DNA from: UBA668 sp041394605 | GTDB lineage: Bacteria > Actinomycetota > Acidimicrobiia > Acidimicrobiales > Ilumatobacteraceae | DNA: 64,000 nt | Direction: 5' to 3' | Assembly: GCA_041394605.1 (NCBI GenBank) | Contig: JAWKHX010000004.1 | Coordinates: 620,001-684,000 of the forward strand | Shown: positions 54,051-63,396 of the stretch, piece by piece | Numbering within the stretch: position 1 is the first letter of the stretch | Layout: each line of letters opens with the position of its first letter | Position numbers and translations under genes: made by a program | The notes under the pieces: generated by a model | What the model was told of the DNA's origin: nothing | Seen by the model: the letters and a program-made list of their open reading frames with translations, nothing else | Database searches by the model: none

Positions 54051-55231
54051 ATGAGCATCGACTTCCGGACTGCCACGGCCGAGGACGCGCCCGCCATCTT
54101 CCGTTCCGACGGCCGGGCCTTCGGGTTCATCTGGACCGAGGAGCAACAGCAGGAACGCATCGCGCGCTGCCGTTCGAACGCTTCCAGTTGGCAATCGACG
54201 GCGCGAGGTGGTCGCCGTCGCCGGCGCGATGCCGTTCGACATGACGATGCCCGGCGGTGCCACCGTGCCGGCGTGTGGCGTCACCTGGGTCGGTGTCCGC
54301 AACCCACCGCCGCCGCGGCCTGCTCACCGAGTTGATGGGTCGGGTGCATGCCGACGCCTTGTCCAGGGGCGAGCCGGTGTCGATCCTCCACGCCAGCGAG
54401 GCGGTGATCTACGGGCGGTTCGGCTACGGCGTCACCACTTCCGAGCGGGCGGTGCGCATCGACCGCGCCGAACCCGCTGGCGGGCGGAGCGCCAGCGGGT
54501 GCCGGCGGTGCGGTACGCGGACGGGCCCGACGCCCGGCGCCAGGAGGACCCTGTGGGACCGCGGCTGCCGCCTGCGGCCAGGCGAGCTCACCGCGTAGCC
54601 CGCGCAGTGGGAGCTCATCCACGCCGTCCGCAGCCGGCCGGCCGGTTCGGCGTCCGCCTCGTTCCACCTGAGCACCACGATGGCTATGCCGTGTACCGGG
54701 TGTGAGAAGTGGGAGGACGGCCATCCGCTCAGCACGCTGGAGGTCACGGAGCTCGTGGCACTCACGCCCGCTGCGCATGCCGCGCTCTGGCACACCGTGC
54801 TGTCGGTGGACCTCGTGGGCTCCGTGAAGTTCCGGGCGTTGCCACTGGACGACCCGCTGCCCACGTACCTCGACAATCCGCGAGGTGTGCTCACCACGGG
54901 GCTCATCGACGGCCTGTGGCTGTTGCCGCTGGACGTCGCCACCGCGTTCGCGGCTCGCACGTACGGCACCGAGGACCGCTTCGTCGTCGAGGTCGCCGGT
55001 CGGCGGTGGGCGATCGAGGGCGGGCCCGGTGGCGCCTCGGTCCGCGCCGTCCGGTCGCGCCCCGACCTCGTCATGGACACAGCGACGGCAGGGTCGCTGC
55101 TGCTCGGTGCGGTGAGGGCCGGTGGGCTGGCCGCCGGCGGCCGGCTGCGCGCCACCTCGCCGGATGTGCTCCGGAGAGCGGACCGCTTCTTCCTGGCCGA
55201 CGTGGAACCCTGCTCGCTGACCCACTTCTAG
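54051..55231 (+). pseudogene. Eis-like GNAT N-acetyltransferase with multiple frameshifts
   Basis: Pieces of one Eis-like enhanced-intracellular-survival acetyltransferase lie in order in all three frames: 'IDFRTATAEDAPAIFRSDGR', 'ALPFERFQLAIDGAR', 'VVAVAGAMPFDMTMPGGATV', 'SATHRRRGLLTELMGRVHAD', 'RFGYGVTTSERAVRI', 'RPAGRFGVRLVPPEHHDGYA' and a C-terminal SCP2-like half (about 54710-55231). Frame changes occur near 54164, 54208, 54295, 54490, 54600 and 54705. Total length matches the family (about 395 residues). The number of breaks would allow a real pseudogene, but the neighbouring genes also have indels, so poor sequence quality is equally likely. Confidence 0.65.
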
Positions 55232-55312
55232 GGCTGCTCCAAGGTGCCGCTCGTCATGGCGGCGGCGGCGACGTGTCACGATGTCGCGCGAGCGGCACGG
55301 GAGGGGAACAAC

Positions 55313-56597
55313 ATGCGGATCTCGGACGTCGACCCGGACGAACTGGACGACCGGCCGCGCCGGCGGCGCACGGTGGTGGTGATCGGGGTGGTGGCCGCGC
55401 TGGCCGCCGTGGTGGTCGCTGCCGTGCTGGTGCTGGGCGGCGGCGACGACGAACCGGCTGCGGACACCGTGGCCGTCACGGAGACGCCGGTGGTCACGGA
55501 GGACACCATCGGCAACGGGATCGACGTGGTCGGCCCGGACCCCAACGGCTTCCCCGACTGGGGCAGTGACTACATGGGCCCGGCGCTGGACCTGCTGCAC
55601 CATCGGGTCACCGACGCCGGCATCGCGCTCACGGTGCAGGACAACGGCGACTGGGGTATGTGGGTGGAGTTCGGTGACGGCGAGATCATCACCGACGTCG
55701 CGGCGGCCGACGCCACCGTGGCCCCTGCCGCCCCCATCGCGCCGGTCGCCCGGCCAGGTGCCGCCGTCCACGGTGCTGGCCGGATGGGAACCCGAACCGT
55801 GGTGCACCCCCATAGGCGGGTTCCGCGCCACGATGACCTACAAGGACGCCGTGTCCACGGCCAACGGCCAGCGCTACGCCGAACCCTGCGAGCCGATGAA
55901 CACCACCCTGTTCTCCGGCGGCTATGCCGAGCGTCAGCCGTTCCGCGCCCTGGTGCTGCAGGTGCCGGCCGATGTCACCGGCGTCTCCGTCGTCTGGGCC
56001 GACGGCGCCGTGGATGGTGCGGCGCCGACGGGCGGCTGGGTGGCACTGGCCACGCCGGGCGCGCCGAGCGGCCGCTTCACGCTGACGGTCCGCACTGCGG
56101 CGGGGGAGCGCGAGATCGCGTGGGACGACCTGCCGATGGACGGTGACCTCGAGTGGCAGCATGCCTGCAACCCGCCGCCGCCGTCGTTGCCGCCGCCCGG
56201 CGAGCAGCCGGCGGATCCGGGGGCCGCGGAGGACCAGATCCGCACGGCCTTCGACCTGCTGTGGGACACCGACGTTCCGTTCGACGAGAAGGGCTCCTTG
56301 GTCCTCGACGACATCACGGGGGTGGAGCAGGCGATCGAGGACGTGATGAACGGCGGGTTCGGCGAGGCCGCCAGCACGTCCGTCCACACGATGACGGGGC
56401 TGGTGTTCGTGTCGCCCGACGAAGCCTGGTTCACCTACGACGTCGAGACCACGTCCGGTTCCTTCACCAACCGCTTCGGCATCGCCTACCGGATCGACGG
56501 CGTCTGGAAGATCACCCGTGCCGTGATCTGCCAGGACCTGTCGCTCGCCGGCGGGCAGTGCCTGCCACCCGTGCCGCAGATCCAGCCGCCCGGCTGA
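55313..56597 (+). CDS. Membrane-anchored protein, unknown function (one frameshift)
   Basis: About 427 residues after correction. A short cytoplasmic basic N-terminus (RPRRRR) precedes a transmembrane helix (about 25-47, VVVIGVVAALAAVVVAAVLV), then a long outer region with 'GSDYMGPALDLLHHRVTDAG', a Pro-rich linker and a C-terminal domain of about 110 residues ('QIRTAFDLLWDTDVPFDEKG' ... 'RFGIAYRIDGVWKITRAVIC') resembling secreted NTF2-like domains. One extra base near 55750 (C-run) breaks the frame. GGGAGGGGA precedes the ATG. Function unknown. Confidence 0.6.
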
Positions 56598-56606
56598 GCC
56601 TCGCCG

Positions 56607-57845
56607 TCAGACGGTGACGGGCTGGCGCTCTTCTGCCTCGAGGTGGCGGATCACGGGCTGGATCCACGCCAGGTAGAACGCCCCGGCGACGGCTGCTGCG
56701 CCGGCGAACGTCGTGATCGTCCACTGCACCCCGGCACCCTCGGACATTGCACCGGCGCCGAGCCCGGTGAGGCTCATCACCAGGGTCACGATGGCGTAGT
56801 CGCCGGCCATCACCCGGCCGCGGATGCGATCCGGGGTGCGGAGTTGCAGGCCGTACGTGCTGAGCGTCCACTGCGCGCCGCCGCCGAGGTGGGCGACCGC
56901 GATCATGGCCGCGGCGATGAAGATCACCGGTGCCCAGCCGGCCACCAGGTAGCAGACACTGAACGCCAGGCCGGACAGGCCGCAGATGCGCAGCACCATG
57001 GCCACCCTTCCACGGGTGAAGCGGGCGGCGATCAGCGGCCCGAGCCCGGCCCCAAGTCCGCGTGCGCCGAGCAGCAGGCCGGTCCCCCCGTCCTTCCAAC
57101 CGAACACGTCGGTGGCCAGCACGGGCAACTGGCTCACGGTGCCGGCGCCGATGGCGAACGTGCTCTTGCTGGCGATGAGTGCCAGGACCACACGGTCCTT
57201 GCGGGCGTAGCGCATCGCCTCGGCCATGTCGCTCAGCGGCCGCATGGCGCTGCGGTGGGCGTGCTGGGGTTCCTGCATCGGGCGGCGTACCAGCGCGAAC
57301 AGCGCCAGGGCCAGGGCGAACGAGATGGCGTTGGCGATGAACGCCGCCTGGCGCCCGAACGCCTCGCTGAACGCTCCGCCGGCGGCGGCGCCGACTGCCA
57401 GCATGACCCCCCACGTGCTGCCGAACAGGGCGTTGGCCGTGCGCAGTTCGTCGGGCGTGCGGGCCAGGTTGGGCACGCCGGCGTCGATGGCCGGCTTCAC
57501 GAACGCCGCCAGCGCGCTGATCGTCGCCTGGAAGACGAACAGCGGCCACACCCGGTCGGGGCTGCCGAACAGCAGGCCGGACGCCGCGAGCACCTGCACC
57601 GCGGACACCATCAGCAGCAGGCGGCGGCGGTCGAAGCGGTCCACCACCGGGCCGGCGATCGGGGAGGCGAGGAACGACGGCAGGGAGAACATCACGTAGG
57701 CCAGCGACACCAGGAACGGGCTGTCGGTGCCGTCCTTCACCATCCCGGTGATGGCGACGAAGCTGAACCAGTCGCCGGCGAAGGAGATGACCTGGGCCAC
57801 GAACAGGGCGCGCAGGTCGGCGTTGGAGCGCAGCAGGCGGAACAC
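56607..57845 (-). CDS. MFS transporter
   Basis: Membrane transporter of 412 residues with about eleven to twelve helices. 'FAGDWFSFVAITGMVKDGTDSP' and 'IAGPVVDRFDRRRLLLMVSAVQV' (motif A-like loop 2-3) and 'IRGRVMAGDYAIVTLVMSL' are characteristic of the DHA3-type drug or enterobactin exporters. The GTG start lies three bases downstream of the M20 peptidase stop, so both belong to one minus-strand operon with the nitronate monooxygenase-like gene. The substrate is unknown. It converges with the membrane protein gene. Confidence 0.82.
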   Translation of the reverse strand: MFRLLRSNADLRALFVAQVISFAGDWFSFVAITGMVKDGTDSPFLVSLAYVMFSLPSFLASPIAGPVVDRFDRRRLLLMVSAVQVLAASGLLFGSPDRVWPLFVFQATISALAAFVKPAIDAGVPNLARTPDELRTANALFGSTWGVMLAVGAAAGGAFSEAFGRQAAFIANAISFALALALFALVRRPMQEPQHAHRSAMRPLSDMAEAMRYARKDRVVLALIASKSTFAIGAGTVSQLPVLATDVFGWKDGGTGLLLGARGLGAGLGPLIAARFTRGRVAMVLRICGLSGLAFSVCYLVAGWAPVIFIAAAMIAVAHLGGGAQWTLSTYGLQLRTPDRIRGRVMAGDYAIVTLVMSLTGLGAGAMSEGAGVQWTITTFAGAAAVAGAFYLAWIQPVIRHLEAEERQPVTV

Positions 57846-57848
57846 GGG

Positions 57849-59247
57849 TCAGCGGGTGGCGTGGGCGCGCAGCAGGAGGGCGAGGCACTCGGTGATGCGG
57901 ATGGCCGTGGGCACGTGGAGGAACTCGTTGGGGCCGTGGGCGTTGCCGCCAGGGCCGAGCGCCGGTGATGACGAACTGGGCGTCGGGGAACAGTTCACCG
58001 AGCATGCCCATGAAGGGGATCGAGCCGCCCTCGCCGAGCGCCCGGTACCCTGGCCGAACACCTCGGTGCTCGCCTCGGTGAGCGCGGCGTCCAGCCACGG
58101 GGCCAGCGCCGGTGCGGCCCAGCCGGGGCCGGCGTTGGTGCCGGTGAACGTGACGGCGCCGTACGGCGGGTCGGCCGTGAGGGTGCGGGCCAGCGCCTCC
58201 ACCGCCACCTGCGGGTCCACGGTGGGTGGCAGCCGCACGCTGAGCTGGAGGGAGGTGTACGGGCGCAGCACGTTGCCGGCGCTGGCCACGGACGGCATGC
58301 CCTCGGCGCCGATGACGCTGAGGGTCGGCTCCCACGTGCGGGCGATCTGCTGCTGGGTGCGGTCGTCGCTGACGGGGCCGGCGCCGTCCACCCACGGCAT
58401 GTGGCCGGCGATGTCGATGTCGGCGGCCAGTTCCGCGGCCTGGCGGCGGCGGTCGGCCGGCACCTCGGCGTGGAGTTCGGGCAGACGCAGCACGCCGGTG
58501 TCCGGGTCCTCGATGCGGTCCAGCAGGCGGCGGGCGATGCGGGAAGCTGGACGGCACGATGCCGCTGGCGCTGCCGCTGTGCACGCCCTCGCGGAGGATG
58601 TCCACCCGCAACGTGCCGGCGGCCATGCCGCGCAGCGAGGTGGTGATCCAGATGCGGTCGTAGGTGAGGCACTCGCTGTCCAGGCAGAGGACCAGCGACG
58701 GCGAGCCGATGCGGTCCTTCAGGGCGTGGAGGTAGGCGGGCAGGTCCGTGCTGCCGCTCTCCTCGCTGCCCTCGATCAGCACGATGCAGCGGCCGTGGGG
58801 CAGGCCGGCGCGCTGCGCCGCCTCGATGGCCAGCAGGGAGGCGAACGCGGCATAGCCGTCGTCGGCCGCGCCGCGCCCGTACAGGCGGTCGCCCTCGCGG
58901 ACCGGCTTCCACGGGCCGAGGTCGTCCCGCCAGCCGACCATCTCCGGCTGCTTGTCCAGGTGGCCGTAGAGCAGGACCGTGTCGTCCTCCGGCCCGCCAT
59001 TGGCCGCCGGCGCCTCGATGAGGATCACCGGTGTGCGGCCGGGCAGTTCGTGGACCTCCACCACCAGGCCGGCCACGTCGCGCTGGGCGCACCAGTCGCG
59101 GATGAGGGTGACGGCCGCGTCGATGTGGCCGTTGGCCTTCCACTCCGGGTCGAAGTGGACGGACACGGCCGGGATGGCCACGAAGTCCATGAGGGAGGGC
59201 AGGACGTCGGCCTCCCACGCCTGCTCGATGTGGGTGCGCAGGCTCAT
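57849..59247 (-). CDS. M20-family metallopeptidase (dipeptidase-like), three indels
   Basis: Zinc-dependent peptidase of about 466 residues when corrected. Metal and catalytic residues are present in order: His and Asp in VLLYGHLDKQPEM, Asp in GRGAADDGYA, Glu-Glu in EGSEESGSTD, Asp in LCLDSEC and the last His in GNAHGPNEFLHV. 'LREGVHSGSASGIVPSSF' marks the dimerisation domain. Frame breaks lie near 58542 (one extra C), 58050 (one missing) and 57962 (net shift again). Resembles carnosinase/Dug1-like dipeptidases. The ATG overlaps the stop of the gene upstream (ATGA). Confidence 0.78.
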
Positions 59248-60215
59248 CGCCTCACCGCGGCGATCCGCTCCAGCGTGCGCTCGGCCTCGGCCACCATCGC
59301 CCGCACGATGTCGCCGGCGGGCGTGAGCTCCGTGATGGCCCCCACGCCCTGGCCGCAGGGCATGAACTCGCGCTCCACGTCCACCTCCGTGCCGCTGGGC
59401 GCGCCGAGGTGGTTGGCGCCGGCCTTCATCGACGCCACGGCCTGCTCGGGGAACTTCTTCAACTCCTCCGGATGGGCTTCGAAGTGGTTGGTCCACTCGT
59501 TGCGCACCACCCGGCAGGTCTTGCCGGTGAACGCCCGGGAGATCACGGTGCCGTCCTCCGGCAGGGCCAGCAGCGCTTCCTTGTAGCCATTGACGGCGCG
59601 GGCCTCGGGCGTGGCGATGAACCGGGTGCCGATCCACACCCCGTCGGCGCCGAGCGCCATGCTGGCGGCCAGGCCGCGGCCGTCGAACAGGCCACCGGCA
59701 GCGACCACCGGCACCTTGTCGCCCACGGCATCCACCACCTGTGGGACGAGCGCCATGGTGGCCACCGTGCCGGTGTGGCCGCCGCCCTCGGTGCCCTGGG
59801 CGACCACGAAGTCCACCCCGCTGGCGACGGCGCTGACGGCGTGGCGCACCTTGCCGCACATGCTGCCGACCAGCACGTTGCGCGAGTGCAGCAGGTCGAT
59901 GACCTCACGGGGCACACCCAGGCCGGCCACGAAGATGCGGGCACCGCCGTCGGCCACCGCCTGCACGCCGGCTTCCACCTGGCCGGGGAGTGCGGTGAGC
60001 AGGTCGACGCCGAACGGCTTGGCCGTGGCGGCCTTCACCGCGGCGATCTCGGCCTTCAGTTCGTCGGTGCCCATGGTGCTGGCGCCGAGCGTGCCGATGC
60101 CTCCGGCCTCGCTGACAGCGGCCACCAGCGCCGAGTAGCTCACCCCGCCCATCCCGGCCAGCATCACCGGGTGCTCGATGTCCAGAAGTTCGGTCAGCCG
60201 CGTCTGCAGTCCCAT
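59244..60215 (-). CDS. Nitronate monooxygenase-like FMN protein
   Basis: TIM-barrel flavoprotein of 323 residues. 'HPVMLAGMGGVSYSALVAAV', 'GGIGTLGAST', 'VVAQGTEGGGHTG' with the catalytic-site His, 'VVAAGGLFDGRGLAASMALGADGVWIGTRF' match the nitronate monooxygenase / FabK-like family (PF03060). The real substrate, nitronate or an enoyl thioester, cannot be told. TACCGT ends seven bases before the ATG at 60215, the leaderless pattern. Its stop overlaps the M20 peptidase ATG; the MFS gene follows, so the operon may process and move a small nitrogenous compound (speculative). Confidence 0.83.
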   Translation of the reverse strand: MGLQTRLTELLDIEHPVMLAGMGGVSYSALVAAVSEAGGIGTLGASTMGTDELKAEIAAVKAATAKPFGVDLLTALPGQVEAGVQAVADGGARIFVAGLGVPREVIDLLHSRNVLVGSMCGKVRHAVSAVASGVDFVVAQGTEGGGHTGTVATMALVPQVVDAVGDKVPVVAAGGLFDGRGLAASMALGADGVWIGTRFIATPEARAVNGYKEALLALPEDGTVISRAFTGKTCRVVRNEWTNHFEAHPEELKKFPEQAVASMKAGANHLGAPSGTEVDVEREFMPCGQGVGAITELTPAGDIVRAMVAEAERTLERIAAVRR

Positions 60216-60338
60216 GCGCTGCACGGTAGCGGGTCATGGGCGGACGGCGTGGGGCTGCGCTGGATCAGGTCACGCGGGTCGGGTGAGGCGGCGGGTACAG
60301 CACGGCGAGCTCGTCGCAGAGCGCCGCCACCGCGACAT

Positions 60339-60384
60339 GGTCGGAGGGTTTCCGGCTCGGAGGTGAGCACGAAACCCTCCGACC
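60339..60384 (-). terminator. Terminator hairpin after the FAD oxidoreductase
   Basis: GGTCGGAGGGTTTC (60339-60352) and GAAACCCTCCGACC (60371-60384) are a perfect 14-bp inverted repeat with an 18-base loop, starting four bases after the stop codon at 60389-60391 on the minus strand. The remaining intergenic bases to 60216 show no gene. Confidence 0.75.
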
Positions 60385-60388
60385 GGGG

Positions 60389-61600
60389 TCAGAAGGGGGC
60401 GGGGCGGCGGAGGAAGGCGCGGTGCCAGCGGCGGGGGGTGAGGACGACGGCGCGGGGTTCGTCCTCGAACATCCAGCGGACGAAGTTGCGCCGCGTGAAG
60501 GCGTTCAGCCCGACGACCCGGACTGCACCCCGGGCCAGCAGGGGCCGGGCCAGCAGGCGGTTGAGGACGGCCGACATGCGGTGGTCGGCCAGCAACTCAC
60601 GCCGAACCTCGCGGCGGTAGTGCGCGGCAACGCGATCGCCGTCGCCGTCGGCGAGGATGGCCTCGGCGGCGAGGCGGCCACTGGCGATGGCCTGGCCGAT
60701 GCCCTCACCCGTCATCACGTCGGTGGTGCGGGCGGCGTCGCCGGCGAACAGCACCCGGCCGGCCGCCAACGTGGCTCGATTCACCGCGGCGGGGATCGGC
60801 CACGCCGTGGCTCGGTCCTCGAACACCACGTCCGGGCCCAATGCCTCGGCGATGTGCGGCCGGAGCCACAGGTCGGTCCACAGTGCCTTCATGTCCTTGC
60901 CGTGGCGGGTGCCGTCGCGCATCACGCCGTACCCGAGGTTCACTCGGCCGTCCGGCAGCGGGAAGCTCCAGGCGTAGCCGGGCAGCAGATCCGCCTCGAA
61001 CCACACGTACAGCCGTTCCGCCGCCGGGCCGGTGACACCGTGTGCGTACTGGCGGAAGGCGTGCCACTCGCCGAGATAGCCGGGCGTGTCCAGCCCGAGC
61101 AGCTTGCGGGTGGGGGACCACATGCCGTCGGCAGCCACCACGAACCCGGCCGTGACGGCGCCCACCCCCTCCACCTCCGCCTCCACACGATCGTGGTGGC
61201 GGCGGATGGCGGTGAGCGCGTGCCCGTCGGCCACCTCGGCCCCGGCGTCGCGGGCCATGTGCAGCAGTGCGGCGTCGAGCTCCCGGCGGGGGGTCGTGGC
61301 GGCGAACACGCCGGGCGACGGCATCGGCAGGTGGACCTGGCGGCCGGACGGCGAGCGCAGCCAGACGTCGTGCACCGGGGTCCAGCTGGGCACCGTCTCC
61401 GGTGCCAGCCCCAATGCCGCGAGTTCGCGAAGGGCCAGCGTGGTGAGGCCGTCGCCGCAGCACTTGTCGCGCGGGAACGTTGCCTTGTCGGCCACCAGCA
61501 CGGAACGGCCCGCCCGGGCGAGGAGGGTGGCAGCAGTGGCCCCTGCCGGCCCGCCGCCGACGACCAGCACGTCGACACGGGTGGGAACAGCGGTGGTCAC
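60389..61600 (-). CDS. Geranylgeranyl-reductase-like FAD-dependent oxidoreductase
   Basis: FAD protein of 403 residues in the GGR/PHBH fold group. Dinucleotide motif DVLVVGGGPAGATAATLLARAG (first part), 'FPRDKCCGDGLT' as in geranylgeranyl reductases, 'GFVVAADGMWSPTRKLLG' and the second FAD motif 'VLFAGDAARTTDVMTGEGIG' are intact. It may saturate isoprenoid chains such as menaquinone side chains, or hydroxylate a small molecule; the sequence does not decide. TAGCCT ends eight bases before the GTG. A strong terminator follows. Confidence 0.83.
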   Translation of the reverse strand: MTTAVPTRVDVLVVGGGPAGATAATLLARAGRSVLVADKATFPRDKCCGDGLTTLALRELAALGLAPETVPSWTPVHDVWLRSPSGRQVHLPMPSPGVFAATTPRRELDAALLHMARDAGAEVADGHALTAIRRHHDRVEAEVEGVGAVTAGFVVAADGMWSPTRKLLGLDTPGYLGEWHAFRQYAHGVTGPAAERLYVWFEADLLPGYAWSFPLPDGRVNLGYGVMRDGTRHGKDMKALWTDLWLRPHIAEALGPDVVFEDRATAWPIPAAVNRATLAAGRVLFAGDAARTTDVMTGEGIGQAIASGRLAAEAILADGDGDRVAAHYRREVRRELLADHRMSAVLNRLLARPLLARGAVRVVGLNAFTRRNFVRWMFEDEPRAVVLTPRRWHRAFLRRPAPF

Positions 61601-61624
61601 GGGGCCACAGGCTACGGGGCGCCG

Positions 61625-62401
61625 TCAGGAGGGCGGCGGGCCGAGCCGAACCGCCGGCCGCAGCACGCCGGACCACGCCGCCAGCTGCGCCCGCGCCCGC
61701 TCGCGGATCGACGGCATCATGTCGTACACCCGGTCGCCCGGGCAGCCTGTGTAACTCATGTCGCGGTGGCCGGTGATGGTGGGCGTGGTGACGGAGGCAC
61801 CCTTGGCCCACCTCTGCGAGCCACGCGACGTGAACGAGGCGGTGGCGCCGTCGGCGATGGAGATCTGGTCGCGGCCGGCCAGCCACGCCAGCACCTTCAC
61901 CAGCGAGTCCTGCGCCGCGGCCGTGGGTGCAACCGTGCTGAAGTCGCCGAGCAGGCAGATCAGCTGCGCGAACCCCTGGTTGCCGCCGGTGGCGTCGGCC
62001 ACCACCGGGTGGGTCAGCGCACCGGCGCGACCTTCGTACACGTCGCCGTCGCGCCCGATGAAGAACTGGTAGCACACGTCCGGCCAGCCCTTCGAGGGGT
62101 CGCTGCTGGTGTGCCACCAGTAGGTCACCCGCATGACGTCCCGCGGGTCGGCGTAGGTGTTCGACGAGGCCGTGTGGTGGACCAGCAGGAAGCGGGAGTC
62201 CTCCAGCACCGTCGGCCGCTTCGGCGGCAGGTCGCCGCCCCAGTGGGCGCGAGGGTGGATGAACAGCCCGGGCATGACCTCCACCGGCGCCACCGGCGGA
62301 GGGTAGGCGGCGGTCGCCGGACGAGCGCCCGTGAGGAGTGCCGCCGTCCCGACCGCCGCCCCGACGAGCAGTTGGCGGCGAGTCGGCTCGTGGTCACACA
62401 T
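61625..62401 (-). CDS. Tat-exported N-acetylmuramoyl-L-alanine amidase (PGRP-type)
   Basis: Zinc amidase of 258 residues that cuts peptidoglycan between MurNAc and L-Ala. The N-terminus has a twin-arginine signal (TRRQLLVGAAVGTAALL). In the amidase_2/PGRP domain, zinc ligands lie in LLVHHTAS (His), ITGHRDMSYTGCPGD (His and Cys); 'YQFFIGRDGDVYEGR' is typical. ATG 62401 is preferred over 62464 because TAAGTT ends seven bases before it and the Tat motif then starts at residue 8. It is divergent from the SDR gene. Likely wall remodelling. Confidence 0.88.
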   Translation of the reverse strand: MCDHEPTRRQLLVGAAVGTAALLTGARPATAAYPPPVAPVEVMPGLFIHPRAHWGGDLPPKRPTVLEDSRFLLVHHTASSNTYADPRDVMRVTYWWHTSSDPSKGWPDVCYQFFIGRDGDVYEGRAGALTHPVVADATGGNQGFAQLICLLGDFSTVAPTAAAQDSLVKVLAWLAGRDQISIADGATASFTSRGSQRWAKGASVTTPTITGHRDMSYTGCPGDRVYDMMPSIRERARAQLAAWSGVLRPAVRLGPPPS

Positions 62402-62426
62402 CACCGTGAACTTAGTATCGGGACAG

Positions 62427-62445
62427 GCGGACGTCCCATGTCCGC
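62427..62445. promoter_or_regulatory. Inverted repeat between amidase and SDR genes
   Basis: GCGGAC, seven bases, GTCCGC in the 62-base divergent region, just upstream of the GAAGGGG ribosome site of the SDR gene. A possible operator for the SDR gene, judged by position only. Confidence 0.4.
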
Positions 62446-62463
62446 AGTACCGAAGGGGTATCA

Positions 62464-63381
62464 ATGAGCAGACTGTGTGAGGGGCGCGTGGCGATTGTCA
62501 CCGGTGCGGGGCGCGGTATCGGCCGCGAGCATGCACTCAGCCTCGCGTACCACGGCGCAAAGGTGGTCGTGAACGACCTCGGTGGCAACACCGACGGCAC
62601 GGGCTCGGACCTCTCGCCGGCCGAGCAGGTGGTGCAGGAGATCGTGGCGATGGGCGGCGAAGCCATCGCCAACGGCGACAGCGTGTCGTCGTGGGAGGGC
62701 GCCCAGCGGATGGTCAACCAGGCCATCGAGACGTTCGGTGACCTGCACGTGGTGGTCAACAACGCGGGCATCCTGCGCGACCGTGTGCTCGTCAACATGA
62801 CCGAGGAGGAGTGGGACGCCGTCATCAACGTCCACCTCAAGGGCACGTTCGCCCCCAGCCGCTGGGCCGCCGCCTACTGGCGCGAGCAGCACAAGGCCGG
62901 CAAGCCGGTCAGCGGCCGGATCATCAACACCACGTCGGTGTCGGGCATCTACGGCAACCCGGGCCAGACCAACTACGGCGCCGCCAAGGCCGGCATCGCC
63001 GCCTTCACCAACATCGCCGCGCTGGAACTTGCCCGCTACAACGTCACGGTGAACGCCGTCGGCCCGGTGGCCCTCACCCGCATGACCGAGGGTCTTGGCC
63101 CGGCGCCCGAGACCGACGAGGAGCGTGAGGCCCGCTCGCCGCGCTGGATCGCCCCGATCGTCACCTGGCTGGCCAGCGAGGAGGCCGCCGACATCAGCGG
63201 CCGCGTGTTCGAGGCCAGTGGCCAGGTGCTGGCGGTCGCCGAGGGCTGGGTCCGTGGCCCGCGCCATGCCCCGGTGGACGACCCCACCCAACTCGGCCCC
63301 ATCGTCCGCGACCTCGTCGGCGCGGCCCGTCCCAACAGCGGCATGAACGGCGAGCCCGGCGGCTGGCCCCAGCCGAAGTGA
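62464..63381 (+). CDS. SDR dehydrogenase, MFE-2 (17beta-HSD4) dehydrogenase-like
   Basis: NAD-dependent short-chain dehydrogenase of 305 residues. 'VAIVTGAGRGIGREHALSLA', 'VVVNDLGGNTDG', 'VVNNAGILRDR', catalytic Ser in INTTSVSGIYGN and Tyr/Lys in NYGAAKAGIA identify the (3R)-hydroxyacyl-CoA dehydrogenase part of peroxisomal multifunctional enzyme 2. The following MaoC-type hydratase gene supplies the second MFE-2 activity, so together they could carry two steps of beta-oxidation of fatty-acyl or steroid side chains. A GAAGGGG ribosome site precedes the ATG. Confidence 0.88.
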   Translation: MSRLCEGRVAIVTGAGRGIGREHALSLAYHGAKVVVNDLGGNTDGTGSDLSPAEQVVQEIVAMGGEAIANGDSVSSWEGAQRMVNQAIETFGDLHVVVNNAGILRDRVLVNMTEEEWDAVINVHLKGTFAPSRWAAAYWREQHKAGKPVSGRIINTTSVSGIYGNPGQTNYGAAKAGIAAFTNIAALELARYNVTVNAVGPVALTRMTEGLGPAPETDEEREARSPRWIAPIVTWLASEEAADISGRVFEASGQVLAVAEGWVRGPRHAPVDDPTQLGPIVRDLVGAARPNSGMNGEPGGWPQPK

Positions 63382-63396
63382 GAAAGGACCTCTTCC

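Noticed and set aside
56512..59859. A 1115-codon minus-strand frame across MFS, M20 and the next gene
   Set aside because: It contains only the N-terminal part of the M20 peptidase in frame; the rest is Arg/Pro-rich shadow sequence.
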